Positions 10,516 to 19,052 of a stretch of 64,000 bases of DNA are shown one piece after another (within the stretch, counting starts at the first letter, position 1; every line of letters begins with the position of its first letter). The notes under the pieces were generated by a model that saw only the letters and a program-made list of their open reading frames with translations, searched no databases and was not told where the DNA came from. The stretch spans positions 1 to 64,000 of the forward strand of contig JAISFS010000089.1 of the NCBI GenBank assembly GCA_031263485.1, in the 5' to 3' direction. This stretch comes from Deltaproteobacteria bacterium (GTDB taxonomy: Bacteria > Desulfobacterota > Desulfarculia > Adiutricales > Adiutricaceae). A program made the position numbers and the translations under genes.

Positions 10516-11429
10516 GCCTTTTCGGCCACTACGGGGATCATGTGCTCCCACTCGACGAACATGAGATGCACCCCGGCCACGCCGGGCATGGACTTCATCT
10601 CCTCTATCTGCTCGCAGGCCATGGTCACGCCCTCCTCGGCCTGCCTGTCCTTGGGGACGCCTTTGAGCCTCTCGATATACGAGTCCGGGACGGTTATGCC
10701 GGGGACGTTGTTCTTCATGTATTTGGCCATGCCCAGGGACTTCAGGGGGGTGATGCCCGCCATGAAGTAGGCCCTCTCCGCGAGCCCCATGTCTACGGCC
10801 CTCTCCATGAAACGCCGGAAGCGGGGCATGTCGTAGACGCACTGGCTCTGGAGGAAGTCCGCCCCGGCCTCCACCTTCTTCGCGGCCCTGAGCACTCGGA
10901 ATCCCTCGGGGTCGGCGAAGGGGTTGAAGGCCGCACCGATGAAAAGCCTGGGCCTGCCGTCCTCGGGGAGCTCCTGGCCGGAGAGGAGCCTCCCCTCGTC
11001 CCGCATGCCCCTTATGGCGCCGATGAGCGAGACCGAATCGAGGTCGTAGACGTTCTTGGACTGGGGATGATCGCCGAACTTCTGGTGATCGCCCGACAGG
11101 GCGATTATGTTGTTCACCCCCAGCGCGGCGGCGCCCAGGAGATCCGACTGGGCGGCGATGCGGTTGCGGTCCCGGCAGACCATCTGCATCACCGGATCGA
11201 GGCCCTCCCTCAAGGCTATGACCGCGGCCGCCAGAGACGACATCCTGACCACCGCCGTCTGGTTGTCGGTAATGTTCACGGCGTCCGCGGCGCCCTTGAG
11301 GGCGCGGCACTTCGCCTCGACGTCGGCTGCCCTGGCGTTGCGGGGCGGCCCCAGCTCGCCGGTCACCGCGAACTTGCCCGCCGCGAGGGCCTTCTCCAGC
11401 CGGCTCGCGGTCTTGAGCTGCCCCGTCAT
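10488..11429 (-). CDS. metF: 5,10-methylenetetrahydrofolate reductase
   Basis: FAVTGELGPPRN, DAVNITDNQTAVVRMSSLAAA, MQMVCRDRNRIAAQSDLLGAAALGVNNIIALSGDHQ; start set at MTGQLK (11429). Confidence 0.92.
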   Translation of the reverse strand: MTGQLKTASRLEKALAAGKFAVTGELGPPRNARAADVEAKCRALKGAADAVNITDNQTAVVRMSSLAAAVIALREGLDPVMQMVCRDRNRIAAQSDLLGAAALGVNNIIALSGDHQKFGDHPQSKNVYDLDSVSLIGAIRGMRDEGRLLSGQELPEDGRPRLFIGAAFNPFADPEGFRVLRAAKKVEAGADFLQSQCVYDMPRFRRFMERAVDMGLAERAYFMAGITPLKSLGMAKYMKNNVPGITVPDSYIERLKGVPKDRQAEEGVTMACEQIEEMKSMPGVAGVHLMFVEWEHMIPVVAEKAGLLPRPGA

Positions 11430-12097
11430 CGTAGGAGCTCCTCGCGGACTACACTCCGCGGGCCTCCATCGCGGCTGGAGCTCCAGTCCTTGAGCGGCCG
11501 GGGGCTCGCAAGCTCGTCCATCCTCCCCGCGGCCTCCATGCGCTCCACTATCAGATGCCAGGCGCAGTCCGTCTCCCTCGAGACCTCGCACTTGCCCCCG
11601 GCGGAACCGCCGCAGGGGCCGTTCATGAGGCTCTTGGCGCAACGCGAGATCGGGCAGACGCCGCCGTAGAGGTGCATGACGCAGTCCCCGCAGGCCTGAC
11701 AACGCTCCGCCCACACGCCGTGCGCCAGCGCCCCCCCCATGAACAGACAGTTGAGCGCCGGGTAGATCGTCTCGGAAGGGTAGCGCTCCGCCAGGAACTG
11801 CGGGCCTATGGGGCAGGCCATGGACAGCACCGCGCCGTAGCCGCCGTCGAGCTTGGCGGCGAGCTCGTCCACGTACTCTGGGTCGCACTGACGCTCCAGG
11901 GTGAACTCGTCCGCCGTAAGCCCGCGGCCCTCGCCCATGGCGTCCAGGCGCAGAAGGGAAGCCAGGATCCCGACCTCCTTCGCGCCTCCCGCGTTGCAGA
12001 CGGTCACGCAACCGCGGCAGCCGACGACCAGGATCCTGTCCCGTCCGGCGATGAAGGACCTTATCTCTTCCAACGGTTTTCTGGATGCGATTATCAT
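11426..12097 (-). CDS. metV: MetV-like zinc/FeS partner of MetF (methylene-THF reductase C-terminal domain protein)
   Basis: VGCRGCVTVCNAGGAKEVG, CQACGDCVMHLYGGVCPISRCAKSLMNGPCGG; overlaps metF by a few nt. Confidence 0.88.
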   Translation of the reverse strand: MIIASRKPLEEIRSFIAGRDRILVVGCRGCVTVCNAGGAKEVGILASLLRLDAMGEGRGLTADEFTLERQCDPEYVDELAAKLDGGYGAVLSMACPIGPQFLAERYPSETIYPALNCLFMGGALAHGVWAERCQACGDCVMHLYGGVCPISRCAKSLMNGPCGGSAGGKCEVSRETDCAWHLIVERMEAAGRMDELASPRPLKDWSSSRDGGPRSVVREELLR

Positions 12098-12639
12098 GAT
12101 GACTCCTGACTGCTCCGGGGGGAACCGGCGGCCGGGACCGCCGCCGGCGGGACGGGCCGGACGGTTTCGGCCTTCGATGCCATGGCGGCCGCGGGGCCCG
12201 GCCCGAGCTCTGATATCCTGCGGGAGAACTCCCTCGCGATCTCCGCGAAGCGCGGACCCTGGGACGCCGAGAGGTTGTACATCTCGACGCGCATCCCGTC
12301 GATGCCCGCCGCCTCCAGCTCCTGCCTGAGGCGCAGGACCCTCCTGCGGGCCCGGAGGTTCCCGTCCAGGAAATGGCAGCTTCCCTCGAGGCACCCTGCG
12401 GCGTAGACCCCGTCCGCCCCGCCCTCGAGCGCCTTCAGGGCCAGGATGACGTCGAAGCGGCCGGTGCAGGGCACGAGCACTATCTCGATGTTGGGCGGGT
12501 ACTGCAGACGCATCGAGCCGGCCATGTCGGCCGCGCTGTAGGCGCAGTACTGGCAGCAGAATGCGATGATCCGCGGCTCGAAGGCGCCCGGCGGGGCTTG
12601 TTCCGGCAGGGCGCCGGAGGCTTGGGGAAGGTCGGTCAT
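12094..12639 (-). CDS. mvhD: MvhD-like hydrogenase/heterodisulfide reductase-associated FeS protein
   Basis: IIAFCCQYCAYSAADMAGSMRLQYPPNIEIVLVPCTGRFD..ALKALEGGADGVYAAGCLEGSCHFLDGN; start set at MTDLPQ. Confidence 0.88.
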   Translation of the reverse strand: MTDLPQASGALPEQAPPGAFEPRIIAFCCQYCAYSAADMAGSMRLQYPPNIEIVLVPCTGRFDVILALKALEGGADGVYAAGCLEGSCHFLDGNLRARRRVLRLRQELEAAGIDGMRVEMYNLSASQGPRFAEIAREFSRRISELGPGPAAAMASKAETVRPVPPAAVPAAGSPRSSQESS

Positions 12640-12667
12640 GGCAAAGTCTCCCTCATAGGTTCGCTGC

Positions 12668-12825
12668 CTGAGGCCGCATCCGAGGCCGGCGTCAGCGGAG
12701 GCCGTGTCCGAGGCCAACGTCCGTTGACGAGGCCGACGTCCGCTGAGGCCGTGTCCGAGGCCTACGTCCGCTGAGGCCGTGTCCGAGGCCTACGTCCGTC
12801 AAGGCCGCTTCCGAGGTCGGCATCC
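12668..12825. repeat. 28-bp tandem repeat between mvhD and hdrA (~4-5 copies)
   Basis: gaggccgacgtccgctgaggccgtgtcc / gaggcctacgtccgctgaggccgtgtcc / gaggcctacgtccgtcaaggccgcttcc. Confidence 0.85.
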
Positions 12826-12873
12826 GGGGTGGCCGCGGCCTGCGGGAAGTCCCCCGGCCGGGCCAGGCCGGCA

Positions 12874-15800
12874 TCAGGCGCCGGAGGCCAAAGCAGCCAC
12901 CTTGGCCAGGAGCTGCTCGTCCGTGAAGAGCCTGAGCCTTATCGCCTTGCCCGGGCATTCGGAGACGCAGACCCCGCACCCCTGGCAGATCGCAGGCTCC
13001 ATATGGGCGTGTCCGGGCTGGGACGGGTCATCCTCGTTGGGCACGATCCGGGGAACCTTGAACGGGCAGGAGCGCACGCAGGTGAGACAGGCGGCGCATT
13101 TGGCGGGATCGCATTCGGCCACCGCCCCTCCGGTCAGGATGAATGGCTTGGCGAGCAGGGCGCAGGCCCGGGCCGCCGCCGCCTTGGCCTGGGAGACGGA
13201 CTCCTCCACGGGTTTGGGGTAGTGGGCGAGCCCGGCCAGAAACTGCCCGTCCGTGGCCAGATCTACCGGCCTCAGCTTCATGTGGGCCTCGAGGAGGAAG
13301 CCTTCGGCGTTCAGCTGGGCCTTGAAGACCTCGGCTATCCCCTCCTTCATGGGCACGGGGTCGATGCCGGAGGCGAGGACGAGCCAGTCCGCCGTGAAGG
13401 CGAGCGGCCTCATGAGCACGGGGTCGTAGAGGGAGAGGGCGAGCCGCCCGTCCTCCAGCTCCGCGACCGCGGGCGGGCCGTCCTCGTCGTAGCGCACGAA
13501 GCGCACGCCCCGGCCCCTGGCCTCCCGGTAAAGCCTCTCCCGGAAGCCGTAGGTGCGGACGTCGCGGTAGAGGACGTAGACCGCGGCGGACGGGTCGCGA
13601 TCGAGTATGGCCAGGGCGGACTCCATGGAATGCGAGCAGCAGGTGCGGGAGCAGTAGGGCCGACGGTCGTCGCGGGACTCCACGCACTGGATGAAGCAGT
13701 ACGTCGCCCCGGGGGCAAGGGTTTCCGGGCCGCCGCCCCTGAGCATCCGGTCCACGTCGAGCGAGAGCACGACCCGGGGATGGCTCCCGTAAAGGTAGCT
13801 TTCGGGCGCGTGGGGCTGGCCGCCGCAGGCGAGCACGGTCGCGCCGTGCCTGATCACGGAGGTCCCGCCGGGACCCTGGATCACGGTCTCGAAATTACCC
13901 AGGAACCCTTCCGAGGAGACGGGGCAGGACTCCAGACGGATCTCCACCAGGGGATGGCTCTCCGCCCGCCTGATCAGGTCCCCGGCAAAGGCCGCCGGGT
14001 CCCGGTCCCTCAGGAAAAGCTCCCTTGCCCTGCCGCCAAGTTCCGCAGACCTCTCTACCAGGTGCGCCTTGAAGCCCTGCGCGGCTATGGAGAGCGCGGC
14101 GGTGAGCCCGGCCACCCCGCCCCCCACCACCAGCGCCTCGCGGGTCACTTCCGTGCGGGTGAGGCGCATGGGCTCGAGCAGCGCCGCCTTGGCGACCGCC
14201 GCGCGGACCAGATCCTTCGCCTTGAGGGTGGCCCTTCCGGGGGAGTCGCGATGCACCCAGGAGTCCTGGTCGCGGATGTTGGCCATCTCGAAGAGGTAGC
14301 GGTTGATCCCGGCCTGGGCCAGGGTCTCCCTGAACATGGCCTCGTGGGTCCTGGGGGAGCAGGAGGCCACGACCACGCGGTTCAGGCCGTGCTCCGCGAT
14401 GGCGTCCCGGATCCTGGCCTGTGAGTCGGCGGAGCAGGTGAAGAGCGAGTCGCTGGCAAGAGCCACGAATGGCAGGCCCTTCGCGTACTCCTTCACGGCG
14501 TCCACGTCCACGACGGAGGCGATGTTGATCCCGCAGCGGCAGACGAACACGCCTATGCGCGGGACGTCCGCGGCCGTGTCCCTCTCGTCGGGATACTCGC
14601 GCTCGCGCGTGCGGGTCCCCCTGGCGGCCGCCAGGGACTCCGCGGCGAGCCCGGCCGCGGCGGAGCCGTCGCAGACGGACTGGGGGATGTCCTTCGGCTC
14701 CGTCGCCGCCCCACAGGCGAAGACGCCGGATCTGGAGGTGTTGGCCGGCGCGAACGGGAGGGTCTCCAGGAATCCGTCCCGGTTCAGGCGGACGCCAGCC
14801 GCGGAGGCGAGCCCGGGGAGGCCGGCGGGCGGCTTTACGCCGACGGAGAGGACCGCCATGTCGAAGGTCTCGCTCACGGACGCCCCCGAAGGGTCTATGT
14901 AGGCGAGCGAGACGTCACCGGAGGGGAGCGGCGTGAGCGTGTGAATCCTGGATCTCACGAACCTCACGCCCGCGTCCCGGGCGCGGTTGTAGTATTTCTC
15001 GAAATCCTTGCCGTGGCTCCGCACGTCCATGAAGAAGATCGCGGCCGCGAGCCTGTCCGGCCCGCCGGCGTGCTCCATGGCCACCCGGGCCTCCTTCATG
15101 GCGTACATGCAGCACACGGACGAGCACCAGACGTGCCCGCACAGGTTCTCGTCCCGGGAGCCCACGCACTGGATCCAGGCGATCCTTTGCGGCTCCTTCC
15201 CGTCTCCGGGCCTGCGCATCTCCCCCTTGAAGGGTCCCGAGGCGGACAGGATCCTCTCGAACTCCAGGGACGTCACGACGTTGGGGCAGTCGCGGTACCT
15301 GAGCGTGATCGCGTCTGACGGGTCGAAGGGGTCGAAGCCGGGCGCGAGGACCACGGCGCCCACCTCGATCTCCCGGATGACGTCCCGCTGGGCGTGGGTC
15401 TCCTCCGAGAGCGCCTTGGGAAGGCAGGCCTTTACGCAGCGCATGCAGCGCGAGCACAGCCCGCAGGAGAGGCAGCGCGAGGCCTCCAGGAGCGCCTCCT
15501 CGTCGGAAAGGCCCGGACCGAGCTCGCCGAAGTCCAGGATCCTTTCCTCCGGGCTTCTCAGCTCCTGGCGGACGCGGTAAACGCGCCGGGTATCGTCCGG
15601 GATCTCCCGGTAATCCGAGTCGGCCGCCGCAGCGAGCGGCGCCCTCCCCTCGCGGAGGTCGCGTCCGGCCACCAGCCGGGCGATGGAGGCCGCCGCCTCC
15701 TTGCCCGCCGCCACGGCATCGATGGCCTGGGCGGGCCCCAGCTGCAGGTCGCCGCCAGCGAACACCCCGGGCCTCCCGGTCTCCATGGTCACCGGATCGG

Positions 15801-17352
15801 CCTCCACTCGGCCGCCCCTCGCGAACCTGATGAGCGGCTCGCCGCGCAACGCCTCGCTGGACGGGGCCTGGCCCGCGGCGGAAACGACGAGATCGCAGCG
15901 GAACCTTATCGCGCCGCGGGCCTCTATCCTGAGCTCGGCCCGGCGGTCGCGCGGATCGCCTACGGGAACGGCCCTGGCGAGCCTGGCGACCAGACCCCCG
16001 CGCTTCCCCCTCTCGAAGCCCGTCGGGGCGCGGAACTCCAGGAGCCTCACGCCCTCCTCCAGGGCCTCGTCCACCTCCCAGCTCCAGGCCGGCATCGCGG
16101 CTCTCCCCCGGCGGTAGGCCAGGGTCACCTCCGCCCCGAGCCGCAACGCGGAACGGGCCGCGTCCAGCGCGGTGTTTCCGCCGCCGAGGACCAGTACGGC
16201 CTTGCCCTTCAGATCCGGGCGGCGCCCCTGGTTCACGCCCTTGAGGAACCCGATGCCCGAAACCACTTCCGGGAGTTCCTCGCCCGGCACGCCCAGCGGC
16301 ACGGGGTTCCAGGCGCCCGTCGCCAGGAAGACGGCCCTGAAACCCTCCGCGAACAGCGTGTCCAGGGTGAAGTCCCTGCCCAGCGCCGTCCCGGTGCGGA
16401 TCTCGCATCCGGAGAAGGACCGGATGAACCCTATCTCCCCGTCGAGCACCTCGGGGGGCAGCCGGTAGTCGGGGATGCCCAAGCGCAGGGCGCCTCCCAG
16501 GACCTCGCCTGCCTCCAGGACGGTCGAGGCTATCCCAGCCCGGGCCAGGTGGTAGGCGCAGGAGAGCCCGGCGGGGCCGCCGCCCACGATGGCAACGCGG
16601 GCGTCCTTAGCCGGCTCCCGCGGTATGGCCAGGGCCGCCTCGTTGATATCCGCCCGGTCGGCGACGTGCCGCTTGATGTCCCGGATGGCGAGAGGCCCTT
16701 CCAACCGGGCGCGCCTGCAGGCCCCCTCGCAGGGATGGGCGCAGATCCTCCCCAGGGTCCCGGGCAGCGGAAGTGAGTCTAGTATGACCTCCAGCGCCTC
16801 CCGGTGCCTCCCCTCGGCCGCGAGGGAGACGTAGGCGTGGGCGTTCACGTTGGCGGGACAGTTCACCACGCAGGGGCTCGTAGGGCCCTGGGTCAGAGAG
16901 AAGGAGTTCGGCACGGCCTGGGGGTAGGACTTGAAGACGGCCTTCCGGGTCCCCAGTCCCTGGTTGAACTCGGAAGGGAGCGAGACCGGGCAGGCCGCCG
17001 CGCAGTCCCCGCAGGCGGTGCATTTGTCCGCGTCCAGCCGCCGCGGGCCGATCCTGAGCCTGGCCCTGAATCTCCCCGGCTCGCCGGAAAGCTCCACTAG
17101 CTCGGCCAGGTTCAGCGCCTCCACGTTCACGTGGCTCCCGGAATCGTTGAGCTTCGGGGAGACGATGCACATGGCGCAGTCATCGGTGGGAAAGACCTTG
17201 TCCAGCTGGGCCATCCTCCCGCCCACGGCGGGATTCCGATCGGCCAGATAGACGTAGAAGCCCGACTCGGCCAGATCGAGGGAGGCCTGGACCCCCGCGA
17301 TGCCGCCGCCCACCACCAGGACGGCCCCTGTCTTCTCTTTATGATTGTCCAT
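12874..17352 (-). CDS. hdrA: HdrL-like large HdrA: FAD/FeS subunit with inserted GltD/NfnB-type NAD(P)-binding flavoprotein module, plus a second HdrA module and C-terminal ferredoxin domain (1492 aa)
   Basis: VLVVGGGIAGVQASLDLAESGFYVYLADRNPAVGGRMAQLDKVFPTDDCAMCIVSPK; insertion CEGACRR...VAIVGGGPAGLSCAYHLARAG...VLVLGGGNTALDAAR; IGVFVCRCGINIASVVDVDAVKEYA; CxxC clusters near the C-terminus. Confidence 0.92.
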   Translation of the reverse strand: MDNHKEKTGAVLVVGGGIAGVQASLDLAESGFYVYLADRNPAVGGRMAQLDKVFPTDDCAMCIVSPKLNDSGSHVNVEALNLAELVELSGEPGRFRARLRIGPRRLDADKCTACGDCAAACPVSLPSEFNQGLGTRKAVFKSYPQAVPNSFSLTQGPTSPCVVNCPANVNAHAYVSLAAEGRHREALEVILDSLPLPGTLGRICAHPCEGACRRARLEGPLAIRDIKRHVADRADINEAALAIPREPAKDARVAIVGGGPAGLSCAYHLARAGIASTVLEAGEVLGGALRLGIPDYRLPPEVLDGEIGFIRSFSGCEIRTGTALGRDFTLDTLFAEGFRAVFLATGAWNPVPLGVPGEELPEVVSGIGFLKGVNQGRRPDLKGKAVLVLGGGNTALDAARSALRLGAEVTLAYRRGRAAMPAWSWEVDEALEEGVRLLEFRAPTGFERGKRGGLVARLARAVPVGDPRDRRAELRIEARGAIRFRCDLVVSAAGQAPSSEALRGEPLIRFARGGRVEADPVTMETGRPGVFAGGDLQLGPAQAIDAVAAGKEAAASIARLVAGRDLREGRAPLAAAADSDYREIPDDTRRVYRVRQELRSPEERILDFGELGPGLSDEEALLEASRCLSCGLCSRCMRCVKACLPKALSEETHAQRDVIREIEVGAVVLAPGFDPFDPSDAITLRYRDCPNVVTSLEFERILSASGPFKGEMRRPGDGKEPQRIAWIQCVGSRDENLCGHVWCSSVCCMYAMKEARVAMEHAGGPDRLAAAIFFMDVRSHGKDFEKYYNRARDAGVRFVRSRIHTLTPLPSGDVSLAYIDPSGASVSETFDMAVLSVGVKPPAGLPGLASAAGVRLNRDGFLETLPFAPANTSRSGVFACGAATEPKDIPQSVCDGSAAAGLAAESLAAARGTRTREREYPDERDTAADVPRIGVFVCRCGINIASVVDVDAVKEYAKGLPFVALASDSLFTCSADSQARIRDAIAEHGLNRVVVASCSPRTHEAMFRETLAQAGINRYLFEMANIRDQDSWVHRDSPGRATLKAKDLVRAAVAKAALLEPMRLTRTEVTREALVVGGGVAGLTAALSIAAQGFKAHLVERSAELGGRARELFLRDRDPAAFAGDLIRRAESHPLVEIRLESCPVSSEGFLGNFETVIQGPGGTSVIRHGATVLACGGQPHAPESYLYGSHPRVVLSLDVDRMLRGGGPETLAPGATYCFIQCVESRDDRRPYCSRTCCSHSMESALAILDRDPSAAVYVLYRDVRTYGFRERLYREARGRGVRFVRYDEDGPPAVAELEDGRLALSLYDPVLMRPLAFTADWLVLASGIDPVPMKEGIAEVFKAQLNAEGFLLEAHMKLRPVDLATDGQFLAGLAHYPKPVEESVSQAKAAAARACALLAKPFILTGGAVAECDPAKCAACLTCVRSCPFKVPRIVPNEDDPSQPGHAHMEPAICQGCGVCVSECPGKAIRLRLFTDEQLLAKVAALASGA

Positions 17353-17446
17353 AGCGTCGCGCCGATGTCCCGCGGGCGGGGGGTCCCCCGTCCGGGACGG
17401 TTATGATGTCAGGGAGCCTCGTGGCGCCCGCCGAGGGGCCAAGCCG

Positions 17447-17495
17447 TCCGGCAGGTCCGGCAGGTCCGGCAGGTCCGGAAGGTCCGGAAGGGACG
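17447..17495. repeat. 9-bp tandem repeat (gtccggcag/gtccggaag)
   Basis: ccgtccggcaggtccggcaggtccggcaggtccggaaggtccggaagg. Confidence 0.85.
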
Positions 17496-17819
17496 GCGCC
17501 ACGGGAAAGGTGAAGGGGCCGGCGGGAAGCCCGGAACGGCTTCCGGGCAGGCGATATCGGAATAGGTCAGGAGAAAGATACTATGACTGGAAAGGGACTG
17601 TAAAGAGGCGGCAAAGTTTATGAAAGTGACCGGAAGACACTGGAAGGACGCGGCCCGGATCCAGGAGTACGGCAACCCCGACGCCATGCCAGGGCCGATG
17701 GCGGGGCCCGCGACGCGCCGAATCGCCGCTGGGACCGGCACGATACCCGGCACATTATGCGCGATGCGCGCATATGACGATCCGGGTCGACGTGTGTTGG
17801 ACGGTGTGTCCTGGGCACA

Positions 17820-17960
17820 AGGAGCTGAGTTCTGGGTGTTGGTTCTGGGCTCTGGATGCTGGGTTCTCGGTTCTGGGTTCTGGGTTCTGGGTGCCGGGTG
17901 CCGGGTGCCGGGTGCCGGGTGCTGGGCGCCGGGTGCCGGGTGCTGGGCGCCGGGCGTCCA
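17820..17960. repeat. Low-complexity GT-rich minisatellite (ctgggttctgggtt... / gggtgccgggtgcc...)
   Basis: Directly visible runs of (T/C)TGGGTT and GGGTGCC units. Confidence 0.9.
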
Positions 17961-18699
17961 GGGCGAGTCGTCCCGTTATGCCGACTATGCCGATTCCCTC
18001 ACTCATAAACGGTCGGATGCCCTATCCGAGCCCTGCATGTCAAGCCCTGGATGATCCCTCGGGGATCTTCCGGGCAGGAAAGAATGGTAGCGTCAGATCC
18101 GCCGGAAGTCTCAAACCGATAGACGTATGCCACAGGCCGTCGGAGTGGGGCGTGGGCGGTGTTGAGTGGCCGTGGGTCGCTGGTAGGGTTACCGGACAGC
18201 TGGAAAGAGAGAGACATGCGCAGAAAACCATCAGCCCAGTCCGCTGGTCATCAGGTTCCGAGCTCGTCACTGTAGCCGTTTCCTCGCTGTGCATATCGAA
18301 TGTCCTGAAGGCGGCGCAGTTGAGCGGTCAGGGACAGAATCGGCTTCATCAAGGTTATCGATGGCAGCTGATGCGCAAGCCTCATCTAAACCCGATCTTA
18401 CTCATCAAAAGTATCGAAAGCGGACTTGCCGCCTGTGAGGGGGTTTCGCCACCACCGCTTCATCACGGACATCATGGATGTCAAGGGAAGAGCCGACAGA
18501 GTAAACAATGCCGCATCCACCTATCCGAGACATGGCAAATCGTGACAGATCCTGCCGACGTTGTTGTTCGGCACGAGCATCGTGGACAATCTTGCCGTTA
18601 ACCCATCCTGCCTCCTGCGGGCGACTCATCCGGCCACTGTCAGGAGAATGATCCGGTCGCCATCGGGTGCCGCATCCGTCCCCTGTCGGGCGAATCATC

Positions 18700-18805
18700 C
18701 GGTCGTCATCTGTCGTCTGCCATCGGCTATCGGCCATCGGCCATCGGCCATCTGTCATCGGCCATCTGTCATCGGCCTTTTGCCATCGGCCGTCGGCCGT
18801 CGACC
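18700..18805. repeat. 7-8-bp CATCGGC/CATCTGT repeat tract
   Basis: gccatcggctatcggccatcggccatcggccatctgtcatcggccatctgtcatcggcc. Confidence 0.85.
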
Positions 18806-19052
18806 GGCATTGACAGTCACAAAATAACATAGACACCGGCAACAGTCTAACGTGATTGTCGATTTCAGGCGTCTTGAGGCGATGAGCCAGGGTTAGCGCA
18901 TGGTTGTTGGCAAGACGGAAGCAGCCTCCTGTTTAACCAATATTATCAGGGATTTGGCCTTAAGGCGGAGCATCAGTGGTATTCCGTGAAATGGCGGGTG
19001 ACGAAGATAAAAAAATATTTTATGCGTGTATGGGAATTGTTCGAAAAAAATT

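Noticed and set aside
10101-11669. 522-aa plus-strand ORF over metF/metV
   Set aside because: Antisense to MetF/MetV; shadow ORF.
12829-14424. 531-aa plus-strand ORF (and several others) opposite hdrA
   Set aside because: Antisense shadow ORFs of a clear HdrA-family gene.
12874-17352. Asp instead of Cys in the NIRDQDSWVH motif of HdrA as a lost cluster ligand
   Set aside because: I recall both NIR(D/E)QCSWVH and NIREHDSWVH variants in the family, so this cannot be called unusual without an alignment.
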